A stretch of DNA of 64,000 nucleotides from DATNPX01 sp036702975 (GCA_036702975.1 DATNPX010000034.1:310001-374000), one strand, 5' to 3'; positions 25,095 through 33,727 are shown, counted from the first letter of the stretch. Notes: a model not told the origin generated them from the sequence alone. Made by a program: numbers and translations.

Positions 25095-26105
25095 CTTGGG
25101 TCTCATATTATTGCAGCTTCCTTGCTATTGCTTTGTTTTCAATATACTATAATATACAGTGAGATACCCCATAAATCAAAAAAAACGGGTGAACTGTATG
25201 ATCTATAAGCGCTACAATTTGATAGAGTTTCAGAGGCGTTTTGCGTCTGAAGAAGCTTGTCTTGAAGCCATTTTTCGCTCAAGATGGCCGCATGGTTTTC
25301 AGTGTCCCAAATGTGGGCACTCGGATGGAACCCGGCTCTCTAAGCGGCGTTCCATTCAATGCGGCTTGTGTCGGCGACAAACATCGATCACCGCTGGAAC
25401 CATATTTCATAAGACCAAAGTTCCACTAACCATCTGGTTTTGGTTGATTTTTTTGATGACTCAGGACAAAGGTGGCATATCGACGATGCGTGCCTCAGCG
25501 CTGCTAGGAATGCACTATACGACAGTTTGGAATTTGATGCACAAGCTGAGAATCGCAATGGCAGATCGGCTTGAAGGTCCTTTGCTGTCAGGCTACGTAG
25601 AGATTGATGATGCGTTTTTTGGAGGGCGTAGTCGAAAAAAGCGCGGTAGAGGCGCCTTTGGAAAGAAACAGGTTTGCATCATGGTGGAGCGCCTCAACCG
25701 AAAAGCTGGTGATGCTGCGATGGTAGTGATGGCTCGACGTGATGCCTCGGACTATCGATCCATTGTAGCCGCGCATCTGGAGCCAATGACGCACATTCGT
25801 ACCGACGGTCTTCCTCGAAATTCGATCTTGCACGGCGTAGGCGCCAAGCTGATCATGGATAAAATTGCAAAACCGGAAGACCACGGACCAATCGAAAACG
25901 CTGATAGAGTCATATCTTTGGCGAAGAGGCATTTGCTTGGCACTTATCACCAGTACTGCTCACGGGCTCACCTTCAGCGTTTTCTGAACGAATTTTGCTA
26001 TCGATTCAACCGGCGCTATGAGTGGCATGAATTGGCGACCCGACTTGTTTCGGCATGCGCCCTACATGCGCCAGTTCCGTATGCTGCAATATCATGAAAC
26101 GCAGG
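25095..26105 (+). mobile_element. intact IS1595-family insertion sequence, 1011 bp
   Basis: The ends can be read directly: left CTTGGGTCTCATATTATTGC and right (reverse complement) CCTGCGTTTCATGATATTGC match at 15 of 20 bases and the match continues past AGC. Both abut the 8-bp duplication. The element holds one transposase gene whose stop codon lies inside the right inverted repeat. A TATAAT box at 25148-25153 may drive it. Intact ends, duplication and open frame suggest recent insertion. The left flank contains three copies of a TCTATTAGCC-like decamer (25055-25084). Confidence 0.9.
25198..26097 (+). CDS. IS1595-family transposase
   Basis: The ATG at 25198 gives 299 aa; the frame also opens at a GTG at 25159. 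The N-terminal zinc ribbon has CPKCGHSDG and IQCGLCRRQTS (two Cys pairs). The DDE/D catalytic core follows: YVEIDDAFFGGRSRKKRGRG (first Asp in the family's typical VEIDE/DxxFGG motif), HIRTDGLPRN (second Asp) and ENADRVISLAKRHLLGTYH, with RFNRR near the end. It cuts and pastes the element. Appears full length and undamaged. Confidence 0.95.
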   Translation: MIYKRYNLIEFQRRFASEEACLEAIFRSRWPHGFQCPKCGHSDGTRLSKRRSIQCGLCRRQTSITAGTIFHKTKVPLTIWFWLIFLMTQDKGGISTMRASALLGMHYTTVWNLMHKLRIAMADRLEGPLLSGYVEIDDAFFGGRSRKKRGRGAFGKKQVCIMVERLNRKAGDAAMVVMARRDASDYRSIVAAHLEPMTHIRTDGLPRNSILHGVGAKLIMDKIAKPEDHGPIENADRVISLAKRHLLGTYHQYCSRAHLQRFLNEFCYRFNRRYEWHELATRLVSACALHAPVPYAAIS

Positions 26106-26255
26106 TATTGTTAGAGTCTACTATTGGCAATCGCAACCGTTCGAAGCGCAGAAGTGATTTAGAACCCACCGCATAATCATCTTCAAGGCCGATATCATCT
26201 GAAATTCGAACAGCTAATTTACTAGTGTTTGGGCAGCACCGCTCGGTATTTCAAT

Positions 26256-27596
26256 ATGAAACCGCTAGTAACGCCAACTCAGTCTTGGCGCGACCACTAT
26301 AAACGCCATTGCATGTCAGCCGAAGAGGCAGTCAGTAAGATTAGTTCCGGCGAAAATGTTTACATTCAATCGAACGCTGCGGCACCCGAACTACTTATTC
26401 AAGCACTTGTTAAGCGTAGCGACCAATTGCGTGATGTGAGAATCCATCACCTGATGACGCTGAGTCCGGCTCCTTATACGCTACCAAAATATAGAGATGC
26501 ATTCAGGGTAAATGCCCTCTTCATCGGCGGCAACGTACGAGACGCGGTAAACGATGATCGTGCGGACTACACTCCAATTTTCTTAAGCGAAATTCCCAAT
26601 GCTATCGACAAAGGCATCATTCCAGTCGATGTTTGCCTTCTACATCTTTCAATGCCAGACGAGCACGGTTTCTGCAGCTACGGCGTATCCGTAGACGTCA
26701 GTGTAGCAGCACAGAGGCGAGCGCGAATCGTGATTGCCCAGGTTAATGCCCAAATGCCACGCACCTTCGGTCAAGCAACCATACACGTTACTGAAATCGA
26801 CGGTATCGTCGAAGCCGATATTCCGTTACCAGAACTTAAGAGAGGAGAACTTGGTCCGATTGAGCGCCAGATCGGTGCTTACGTTGCCTCGTTGGTTGAA
26901 GATGGAGCGACTCTGCAGCTAGGCATTGGGAAGATTCCGGATGCAGTACTTTCCAGCCTTACGGACAGAAAAGATCTCGGTGTGCACACCGAGATGTTTT
27001 CCGACGGAGTCGTTGAACTCGTGGAAGCAGGTGTGATCACAAATGCCTGCAAGACTGTTCTTTCGGGCAAGATAGCCACATCATTTGTGATGGGAACAAA
27101 GAGACTCTACGACTTCGTAGACAACAATCCATCCGTCGAATTTGCCACCAGCGATTTCATCAACGATCCATTCGTGGTCGGGCAGAACTACAAAATGACC
27201 TCTATTAATTCAGCAATCCAGATCGATCTGTCAGGTCAGGTCTGTTCTGGTTCAATCGGAACGCAGTTGTATAGCGGCTTTGGCGGACAGGTCGATTTTG
27301 TTCGAGGTGCAGTTCGCTCAAAGGGTGGAAAAGCAATCATAGCCATTCCCTCAACGGCAAAGAACGGAAAGATATCCAAAATCGTTCCGCTGCTGGCAGC
27401 GGGCGCAGGCGTCGTTACGTCTCGAGGCGATGTGCACTATGTAGTAACAGAATACGGCATCGCTGATCTCTATGGAAAGAACTTGAATCAGCGCGCTCAA
27501 AGTTTGATTGCTATTTCTCATCCTGATTTTCGCGAAAATCTCGAAGAACAATATGCAAATATTCGGATGCGATCGGCGCATTCAATCGACGTTTGA
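26256..27596 (+). CDS. acetyl-CoA hydrolase/CoA-transferase family enzyme
   Basis: The ATG at 26256 (446 aa) is preferred over a TTG at 26229. The two-domain class I-like CoA-transferase fold is seen in SGENVYIQSNAAAPELLIQAL, FSCYGVSVDVS-type and GIGKIPDAVL motifs; the catalytic Glu lies in LGVHTEMFSDGVVELVE (about residue 246) and the CoA loop in SIGTQLYSGFGGQVDFVRGA. Members hydrolyse acetyl-CoA or move CoA between acetate, succinate, butyrate or 4-hydroxybutyrate. Its presence beside Usp and Hsp20 genes fits energy metabolism under oxygen limitation. Exact acyl substrate unresolved. Confidence 0.92.
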   Translation: MKPLVTPTQSWRDHYKRHCMSAEEAVSKISSGENVYIQSNAAAPELLIQALVKRSDQLRDVRIHHLMTLSPAPYTLPKYRDAFRVNALFIGGNVRDAVNDDRADYTPIFLSEIPNAIDKGIIPVDVCLLHLSMPDEHGFCSYGVSVDVSVAAQRRARIVIAQVNAQMPRTFGQATIHVTEIDGIVEADIPLPELKRGELGPIERQIGAYVASLVEDGATLQLGIGKIPDAVLSSLTDRKDLGVHTEMFSDGVVELVEAGVITNACKTVLSGKIATSFVMGTKRLYDFVDNNPSVEFATSDFINDPFVVGQNYKMTSINSAIQIDLSGQVCSGSIGTQLYSGFGGQVDFVRGAVRSKGGKAIIAIPSTAKNGKISKIVPLLAAGAGVVTSRGDVHYVVTEYGIADLYGKNLNQRAQSLIAISHPDFRENLEEQYANIRMRSAHSIDV

Positions 27597-27746
27597 GCGG
27601 CTAGTAGCGGCTAGTAATGAATGACTCCACTCCTCCTTTGGATGGAACAGGAGACAAGAAAATGCATTCTGAAGGTCGATGAAACCAGATCTGAATAGCT
27701 CGAAAATGTATCAAAACCCAGCTGATTCTGAACAGAGGTGAAAATC

Positions 27747-28130
27747 GTGGCAGCCCGCAAAAACAATACATGGCAAAGACTCATTACCAACCTGACCGAG
27801 TGGAAACACAAAGCGGAACTTGACCAGCTAGAAGAAGAACAAGAGTTGGAACGACTAAAATCACTTCACGAACATTTGGCACAAACCAAAAATGTTGTAG
27901 AGGCTGAAGATCTTATCGATAAAGCACATGACAAGGGAGCCTGGCGCGAGCGGCAAAAAGAGCATCAAGCGCGTCAGTACTGGCAGCATTCTTATTACAA
28001 CGAGCACCCAAGCGAACTCATTGACGATCATGAGATTCCGGAGCCAGTCTACAGGGCCAAGGAAAAGCGCGATTCTGAGCGTTACGGCCTGACACCATCG
28101 AAGCTTACACCACTTGATAAACAGCCGTAG
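27747..28130 (+). CDS. charged coiled-coil hypothetical protein
   Basis: About 127 aa from a GTG at 27747 preceded by CAGAGG; a GTG at 27738 is also in frame. The sequence is highly charged and helical (WKHKAELDQLEEEQELERLK), so a coiled coil is likely, followed by a Tyr/His-rich segment (ARQYWQHSYYNEHPSELIDD) and a basic tail. There are no Cys and no membrane segment. I recognise no family. A clean terminator just downstream supports its being a real single-gene transcript. Confidence 0.55.
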   Translation: MAARKNNTWQRLITNLTEWKHKAELDQLEEEQELERLKSLHEHLAQTKNVVEAEDLIDKAHDKGAWRERQKEHQARQYWQHSYYNEHPSELIDDHEIPEPVYRAKEKRDSERYGLTPSKLTPLDKQP

Positions 28131-28152
28131 TGAGTAAGCGTATATAACTATT

Positions 28153-28190
28153 ATGAGGACCGGATTCGAATAACCGGTCCTCATTTATTT
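28153..28190 (+). terminator. intrinsic terminator
   Basis: Eleven-base-pair stem ATGAGGACCGG / CCGGTCCTCAT with a ten-base loop, then TTATTTA. It ends the transcript of the charged protein. Confidence 0.88.
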
Positions 28191-28292
28191 ACGATGATTC
28201 GCAAAGCCATTTGCTGAGAAAGATTGCAATAGCTGGTATCCAGTAGCTATTTGCTTTAGTATCCAGGAAGCGCTTTAAGAGGGAATCCGAAT

Positions 28293-28988
28293 ATGCCACA
28301 GACCCACCATGTCGAACGTCACTTCACCGCAGGTGACACAGTCCGAGATATCGTGATCGGCATGTCTGATGGTCTCACAGTCCCCTTTGCACTCGCGGCA
28401 GGGCTTAGTAGTGCCGCTAGTAGCACTTCCATAATAATCACAGCAGGACTGGCGGAGGTTGCAGCTGGAGCCATCGCAATGGGGCTTGGAGGATATCTGG
28501 CTGCGAAAAGTGACTTTGAGCACTACAAAAGCGAGCATCAAAGAGAGTGGCGTGAGGTAAAAGAGATTCCAGACGCAGAACGGCGTGAAGTAAAAGAGGT
28601 TTTTAGTCAGTACGGACTGAGCGACCAGGAGATTGCGCCCATTCTCACCGCCTTCCAAGCACGGCCTGAGCAGTGGGTAAATTTCATGATGCGCTTCGAG
28701 CTGGGACTGGAAAAACCAGAACCGTCACGAGCCTATCGCAGTGCGGTCACAATAGGAAGCGCGTATGTCCTTGGCGGTCTGATACCGCTGTCCCCTTATT
28801 TCTTTTACCGTTCGTCCCATGACGCCTTGATAGTATCAGTTGCGGTAACGCTTGTTGCTTTGGCTATATTCGGATATTTCAAAGGATATGCTTGTGGCAA
28901 CCAGCCTTTCAAAAGTGCGTTCCAAACTGTAATCATAGGCGGTGTAGCCGCTGGTGCGGCTTTTTCAATAGCAGCGCTCGTTCGCTGA
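28293..28988 (+). CDS. VIT1/CCC1-family metal transporter
   Basis: A 231-aa membrane protein. The family opening is plain: DIVIGMSDGLTVPFALAAGL (helix 1 with the conserved Asp), GLAEVAAGAIAMGLGGYLAAKS (helix 2 with the Glu and Met that line the path), then the cytoplasmic metal-binding helix rich in Glu (YKSEHQREWREVKEIPDAERREVKEVF) and three more helices. VIT/CCC1 proteins remove Fe2+ or Mn2+ from the cytosol by proton antiport. It may limit Fenton damage in the stress response. A stand-alone gene. Confidence 0.92.
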   Translation: MPQTHHVERHFTAGDTVRDIVIGMSDGLTVPFALAAGLSSAASSTSIIITAGLAEVAAGAIAMGLGGYLAAKSDFEHYKSEHQREWREVKEIPDAERREVKEVFSQYGLSDQEIAPILTAFQARPEQWVNFMMRFELGLEKPEPSRAYRSAVTIGSAYVLGGLIPLSPYFFYRSSHDALIVSVAVTLVALAIFGYFKGYACGNQPFKSAFQTVIIGGVAAGAAFSIAALVR

Positions 28989-29021
28989 GGCAATCTTCAC
29001 AAATTGAGATCAGCAGGTGTG

Positions 29022-29037
29022 TCATCCCACAGGCTGA
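29022..29037. promoter_or_regulatory. palindrome TCATCC-caca-GGCTGA upstream of the peroxiredoxin-like gene
   Basis: Five of six arm positions pair and the spacer is again four. Its centre is about 109 bp before the start at 29139, as for the usp at 7072. Confidence 0.42.
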
Positions 29038-29138
29038 TAGCCATTCGTATCAGCAGTGAATCGCTCCTTCGGTCGATGCTTGTGCACGCTTTACCGAAGA
29101 CAATGGCATCAAATATGTCATCAACGAAGGAGCATGCG

Positions 29139-29729
29139 ATGTCAAATTGTGAACATCCCAAATCAAAGGGCACCACTTTTGCCCTTGCCTTACTTTTACT
29201 CGCAACCTGCAGCATGTCTGTAAGTGCGGGTCAGGCAAACGTCCCAAAGACAGCAGCAGCGGCGGCAACGCCAGCAGGCGAACGGGATCAGGCACCAGAC
29301 TTTGCACTGCCATCAGAAAACGGTAAGACTGTTAAACTAAGCGATTTTCGCGGCAGAAAAGTTGTCGTTTTCTTTTATGGAACTGAAACAACGCCAGTCA
29401 GTCCTTACGAAGCCGAAGAGATTCAGAAATACTACAAAAAGTTCAAACTTGCCGACGTTGATGTCTTAGGGATTGGACCAGATCCAGAAGCTAGTCACAA
29501 AGCTTTGGCAACGAAGCTGAACTTAGACTATCATCTGTTGACGGACAAACAAGACAACACGCGAAAGCTGTTCAAACTTTCTGCAGAGAAAGGCAGATAT
29601 GGAGTTGTAATCGACAAAAACGGTGTAATCAGAAAGATTGCTGGTGGCAAAGTCGATGATCCTTATGGGCTCGGTTACGTCTCTGACACATACGACTGGA
29701 TCATGAGCACACAAGGATCGGGCTTCTAA
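29139..29729 (+). CDS. exported peroxiredoxin-fold protein lacking the peroxidatic Cys
   Basis: The ATG at 29139 follows GAAGGAG and starts a signal peptide (TTFALALLLLATCSMSVSAG); mature part about 165 aa. The thioredoxin-like AhpC/BCP fold is clear: APDFALPSENGKTVKLSDFR, then VVVFFYGTETTPVSPYEAEE, where the usual T-P-G-C has become T-P-V-S, and GIGPDPEASHKALATKLNLD. The mature chain has no Cys at all, so classic peroxidase chemistry is impossible. It may be a structural or binding derivative outside the cytoplasm. Confidence 0.85.
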   Translation: MSNCEHPKSKGTTFALALLLLATCSMSVSAGQANVPKTAAAAATPAGERDQAPDFALPSENGKTVKLSDFRGRKVVVFFYGTETTPVSPYEAEEIQKYYKKFKLADVDVLGIGPDPEASHKALATKLNLDYHLLTDKQDNTRKLFKLSAEKGRYGVVIDKNGVIRKIAGGKVDDPYGLGYVSDTYDWIMSTQGSGF

Positions 29730-29770
29730 CAACAGAAGATAGCGCCAAGAATGACGCAAAAGTGACAGCC

Positions 29771-30361
29771 CTAATGTTTCGGATAAAACAAGGAGACCAC
29801 AAACGTAACTAGAACCATGGCAATGAAATAACCGACGATTTCAAGCGCGCGTTTCTTTCCGCTTTGACGATCCAACCTGGCGCCGTTTTGGACGTTCGCG
29901 TCAAGCAGTGCGCGCAGCGCGTCAATTTCATCATGTGGAATACAGCGCTTCGGGGTAATTAAAAACGTGTACGGGGTCGGATACAAAACGAAGGAAGTGG
30001 AAGTTTCTTGCCATTTACAAAATTGTGTCCAAGCCATCTTGCCCTGGCTCAAGTTAGTGGTCGTCAAGACGCCATCGCTATCCATAGTAACTTCTTGCGG
30101 CAAAGAAAATGCTAAAGACTCTAAGGTATTTTGCACCACCCCTTTCAGAGCAAGTGAGCTGTACACCGGAGTCAGCAACAGCACCAACCCAGGAAGACCA
30201 AGATATAACCAAACATTAGTTGGGAAAGCGAGAGCTAAAAAAACAAGACCGAGGATCGCAAGCTGAACCTTGTATTTGGACCACCAAATAATCTCTCGAA
30301 AAACATCATAGAGGTCGCTGAAAACAAATTGCACTTCGTATGAGATTTTTGTGTCAATCAC
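29771..30361 (-). CDS. YcxB-like membrane protein
   Basis: A 196-aa protein with two early helices (QLAILGLVFLALAFPTNVWL, LYLGLPGLVLLLTPVYSSLA), a central soluble segment and a C-terminal helix (LEIVGYFIAMVLVTFVVSLF). The soluble part, LSQGKMAWTQFCKWQETSTSF followed by FLITPKRCIPHDEIDALRAL, matches the YcxB-like domain pattern (a Trp-rich strand pair and a P-K-R turn). Function of the family is not known. It is convergent with the peroxiredoxin-like gene, 41 bp apart. Confidence 0.7.
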   Translation of the reverse strand: MIDTKISYEVQFVFSDLYDVFREIIWWSKYKVQLAILGLVFLALAFPTNVWLYLGLPGLVLLLTPVYSSLALKGVVQNTLESLAFSLPQEVTMDSDGVLTTTNLSQGKMAWTQFCKWQETSTSFVLYPTPYTFLITPKRCIPHDEIDALRALLDANVQNGARLDRQSGKKRALEIVGYFIAMVLVTFVVSLFYPKH

Positions 30362-30457
30362 TTTGCTACTCCGAGCGAGGACTACATAATAGTCTTGCCC
30401 AGAAATGATAGAAAATGGACGGGATTTTTAACTATCCACGCATCGTCGGCGTGTTAT

Positions 30458-30691
30458 CTATCTCCAAATATCGTCCTCGGCGCCCAGAAAAAACGACTCA
30501 ACTGAAAAAAATAAGGCGGCAATGCCAACTACCAACAAGAAGAAAGCACTGACGTACGAGCAGGCAGGATCACTCAGCGCCTCGGCCGAGTAATCCAGAC
30601 ATACCCCAACGCCAATTAACCAGAGTCCCAGCAACCCGAAGGCTACGTACATGGCCAATTTTAGATCTCGTGTTGAAAAATACATGACCAA
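30458..30691 (-). CDS. small membrane protein
   Basis: A 77-aa protein with two predicted helices (LAMYVAFGLLGLWLIGVGVC and YVSAFFLLVVGIAALFFSVE) joined by a short acidic loop. I recognise no family. It starts 4 bp after the stop of the gene upstream, so the two form a translationally close pair. Confidence 0.6.
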   Translation of the reverse strand: MVMYFSTRDLKLAMYVAFGLLGLWLIGVGVCLDYSAEALSDPACSYVSAFFLLVVGIAALFFSVESFFLGAEDDIWR

Positions 30692-30695
30692 CTCT

Positions 30696-30965
30696 CTAGT
30701 CGAGTGAGCGATTAGCGATAACGTGGAACATACCGCCGATAAGCTGTCCGAGCGCCGCTCCTACGGTTGCACCGGTTAAGGCCGCCAGCAAGGTTACGAA
30801 AGGAATAAATGAGCCGTTTGCGCTGACGAAGTTGTAATATCCAAGCGCACCGCCGCATAAGGTACCGACCGTCATCCAAACTTGCATGTACAAGATGGCG
30901 CTGTCTTCTGCTGTATGTGTGTCAGTGACTAGAACGTTGTTTGAATTTGCTGCTACGGTTTGCAT
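30696..30965 (-). CDS. small glycine-rich membrane protein
   Basis: The ATG at 30965 follows CGGAG (89 aa); an in-frame ATG at 31001 would add 12 residues without a ribosome site. After a polar N-terminus it has two glycine-rich helices (MQVWMTVGTLCGGALGYYNF and LLAALTGATVGAALGQLIGG), a glycine-zipper-like pattern suited to tight helix packing. First gene of a pair with the small membrane protein downstream. A TTCGGAT-g-ATCCGAA palindrome lies 71 bp upstream. Confidence 0.6.
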   Translation of the reverse strand: MQTVAANSNNVLVTDTHTAEDSAILYMQVWMTVGTLCGGALGYYNFVSANGSFIPFVTLLAALTGATVGAALGQLIGGMFHVIANRSLD

Positions 30966-31504
30966 GTCTTTTGTCTCCGAATCAGTCTCTAGACACTGCA
31001 AAGATAGCGTTTCTATAGTTAGTAATCATCAGCCCTTCGGATGATCCGAAAGAATGAACGGCTCCCCCGAGCAATCAAAAAAACAGCTGGCGCCGAGAGC
31101 TTATGAACTGAACTCAGTTCAAGAAATCCTACCTTGTTCACAGCCAGAGTCGTGGCACCATCTATAGTGGCACGTCCAAATCGTCAGCATATACCTTTTA
31201 TTGTTCACGCAAATCCAGTTCATTGCGTTTGCGCCGCCTCACATGGGGGATTAATCACCCAGAATGGTGATAAAGCCTAGTCGTCGCCATTGAATTTAAT
31301 TCCGCACAATACAAATTTTATGCGTTAAGCCTTCCAATCATTATCGAAGTATGAAAACATATCTTCACGGGTCAGATCGCACCAGGGCGCTATGCATGGT
31401 GCACACAAGTCTGCTTTGGGGGCTCCAGAGGTGATTGGTGTGCGCCGGATCTACTCTTTCGTTGGCAACCCAAACTAAAGTTAAAGCTAGTGGAGGAATG
31501 CAAA
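30966..31504. other. 539-bp gap with two palindromes
   Basis: No gene is credible here. TTCGGAT-g-ATCCGAA (31036-31050) has perfect seven-base arms and contains GGATGAT. ATCACC-cagaat-GGTGAT (31254-31271) is a second perfect inverted repeat. Both could be regulator sites for the divergent genes at 30965 and 31505. The GGAGG before 31505 is the only clear translation signal. Confidence 0.45.
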
Positions 31505-32488
31505 ATGACGACTGAAAAGAGTTCGACCGCAGTAGTCAGCGCGGTGGATGGAGATAACTGGGAAAGCACCAAAAACGAAAAAGCTAACCGAGCGTGTCCA
31601 AATAACAACCCATTTATCTATATCCCAACAACATTGAACGGCGTACAAAATAGCAAAACTAAGTGGTGGACAAACTACTGGTGGGGACTCAACGAATGGC
31701 ATGAAGGTACCTACATTGGTGATCCAAAGTTTCGATCAGACTTTGATCCGAAAAAATTTTATAAGCAGCTGGACGATGGCACCGTCAAACTCACTGCTTT
31801 TTGGGATAAAAACAGAAGAAATCCTTCCAGTAACCAGCCTGATCCATGCTGGATTACGGCTGAATTAGTCTGCGGTGGAATGGATGGTACCAATGACTAC
31901 TTCTATGGTACTTATGGGCACTATGCGGTAATTGTTAGTACTGAAGATTTTGGCAGCTTTGATCCTGGAGTATGTTTTGGGGTTTTCACTTATCAATTTG
32001 GTAAAGCCGCCGATCCAGACGAAGGGCGGCGTTGTGAGAACGTTAACCGGGAGATCGATTTACTCGAAACAATATCTACAGCGCAGCAAAAACTTCACGG
32101 CAACGCTCAGTTCGCCTTGCAGCCGGCGAGCCCAGACCAACCAGACGGAAAGAGCTTATTAAGATTCACCATTCCAAAAGGCACTCCAACAGTTACTGCA
32201 TACATGTACTGGGGTGATCCTCTAGGATTAGAGACAACAAAAATACGGCTATATGCCGGAGATCACACCATTTCCAGCATCACGCACGATAAATCGCTCA
32301 AGGCGTTAGCTGAGTGGGATGTAGGAAATTTTGACAGCGATAACGGACATGCATGGTATGCAAACGTCCCCAAACCTAAGCATCAGCGAATGCACATAAA
32401 TCTCTACATACCAGGCGCAAACGATATTGCGAACAAGGAGCATGTGAACGAAGTCATAATTAAACGATTTGAGTACAGTCACAAATAA
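31505..32488 (+). CDS. GH16-like beta-jelly-roll protein
   Basis: The ATG at 31505 follows GGAGG (327 aa). There is no signal peptide. The core resembles the concanavalin-type glucanase fold: GTYGHYAVIVSTEDFGSFDPGVCFGVFTYQFG (sheet strands) and then ENVNREIDLLETIS, which fits the GH16 catalytic pattern E-x-D-x-x-E. The N-terminal part is Trp/Tyr-rich (KWWTNYWWGLNEWHEGTY), typical of glycan-binding surfaces. It may cut or bind a beta-glucan. Lack of an export signal is odd for such an enzyme. Flanked by its own terminator. Confidence 0.65.
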   Translation: MTTEKSSTAVVSAVDGDNWESTKNEKANRACPNNNPFIYIPTTLNGVQNSKTKWWTNYWWGLNEWHEGTYIGDPKFRSDFDPKKFYKQLDDGTVKLTAFWDKNRRNPSSNQPDPCWITAELVCGGMDGTNDYFYGTYGHYAVIVSTEDFGSFDPGVCFGVFTYQFGKAADPDEGRRCENVNREIDLLETISTAQQKLHGNAQFALQPASPDQPDGKSLLRFTIPKGTPTVTAYMYWGDPLGLETTKIRLYAGDHTISSITHDKSLKALAEWDVGNFDSDNGHAWYANVPKPKHQRMHINLYIPGANDIANKEHVNEVIIKRFEYSHK

Positions 32489-32565
32489 ATGAGTTGTTAG
32501 GTAACGGCAATAGGTTTATCCACTTTGCTGTCGCGCCAGCAAGCGTCAATCAGTAAAAAACAAAG

Positions 32566-32600
32566 ATGTCACCGAGAATTCTCCTGGGTGACATTTTCGT
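32566..32600 (+). terminator. intrinsic terminator
   Basis: Eight-base-pair stem ATGTCACC / GGTGACAT with a 13-base loop, then TTTCGTTTC, 78 bp after the GH16-like gene. Confidence 0.8.
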
Positions 32601-32851
32601 TTCGCTGAAGTAATTGCCACTTTCGCACTAATTCCAGTTGCAAGAGAATTGCAACATGGAGGACACCGAAGCTCTGCAGTACAAGTCACTAAAATAAGAC
32701 TCTCCGCAGCAAGAACTATGGGATGCGCTAGAGCTGTTTGTGCTATATCTGTCAGAAAGGACCTATGATTTGGACATAGAGGACTCTGCCTGCCCTAACT
32801 TTGACGACACCGGCAGTAATACTGTTGTTCGGCTAAAGGAGATTGAAAGGT

Positions 32852-33727
32852 ATGACACGGATTTCGCGGTCATTGACACGAATTGCTGCAGTACTATTTT
32901 GTCTTTGCCTGCAATTGCTCAGCACACATTTTTGCCAAACCACACACGCACACGCAAATTCGACCGCCGACGCTGACTGCATGATAGTCGAGCAGCAGCA
33001 CGACGAAATTGGTCAAGTGCGAACTATCATTGCCAAAGATGCAATTCGCATTGATCTACTTTGGTCGAAGGCGTATCTCATTGCAAAAGCACCGACTTGG
33101 CGTGTTGTCCTCTACAATCCGGCGAATAAGTTGGCGATGGATATGCCGCTAGAAACATATCTTTCGGAGAGTCCAAATTGGCAGGGCGCAAACCGTTATC
33201 GGGAGCTCGACCGAGGTAAGTTGAAGGTCGAAACGCCTACCAAAAAGCTTGGCAAGATCAAGTATGCAGACAGAGACTGCTTGAAGTTCGGCGTTGTGAA
33301 AATCGTGGGGAACAAAGTAGATCCTCGGGATCGCTACAAAGCCTACTACTACACCTTTCCAGATTCTTCCGTTCGCCCTGAAATCTCACAGATCCTTTAT
33401 CACTTCTTTTTGATTCAAACTAGTTCCAATCAAGGCATTCCGGTCTACAGCGCCTCGGTGCACGATGTAAAGGCAGCATCATTGCAGCATGATATAGGTT
33501 TTCTAGCCAATCTCACATCCGGAGATCTTAGCTCGCACATGACTACATCCAAATTCAGCAGTGCTTCGTTTCCTAGCAGCTACTTCGAGTATCCGAAAAA
33601 CTACAAGAAAGTCTCATATGAGCTGGACGTTCTTTCTGACGCTAACCGAAAGGGAGTCGCGGAAGACATGCTCCACGATTTGAGATTCGGTGAAGAGTCA
33701 TCTAATAGTGCTAAAAAGTTTCGCTAG
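32852..33727 (+). CDS. secreted protein of unknown function
   Basis: The ATG at 32852 (291 aa) lies behind AAGGAG; a TTG at 32843 is also in frame. A signal peptide (SLTRIAAVLFCLCLQLLSTHF, cleavage near THAHA) is present. The mature part reads as mixed beta (QVRTIIAKDAIRIDLLW, RVVLYNPANKLAMDMPLETY), a pattern seen in LolA/DUF4412-like outer-membrane carrier folds, but I cannot assign it. A GKIKYADRDCLKFGVVK strand and several Tyr-rich strands follow. Convergent with leuA. Confidence 0.6.
   Translation: MTRISRSLTRIAAVLFCLCLQLLSTHFCQTTHAHANSTADADCMIVEQQHDEIGQVRTIIAKDAIRIDLLWSKAYLIAKAPTWRVVLYNPANKLAMDMPLETYLSESPNWQGANRYRELDRGKLKVETPTKKLGKIKYADRDCLKFGVVKIVGNKVDPRDRYKAYYYTFPDSSVRPEISQILYHFFLIQTSSNQGIPVYSASVHDVKAASLQHDIGFLANLTSGDLSSHMTTSKFSSASFPSSYFEYPKNYKKVSYELDVLSDANRKGVAEDMLHDLRFGEESSNSAKKFR

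Larger units (their letters stand above)
25087..26113. repeat. 8-bp target-site duplication TATTGTTA flanking the IS
   Basis: TATTGTTA at 25087-25094 and again at 26106-26113, directly abutting the inverted repeats of the insertion sequence. Eight base pairs is the duplication size known for the IS1595 family. Confidence 0.85.

Noticed and set aside
28153..28190. tRNA T-arm-like GGATTCGAATAACC
   Set aside because: It is the loop region of a terminator hairpin; no acceptor or anticodon arm can be drawn. I found no tRNA or rRNA in the window.
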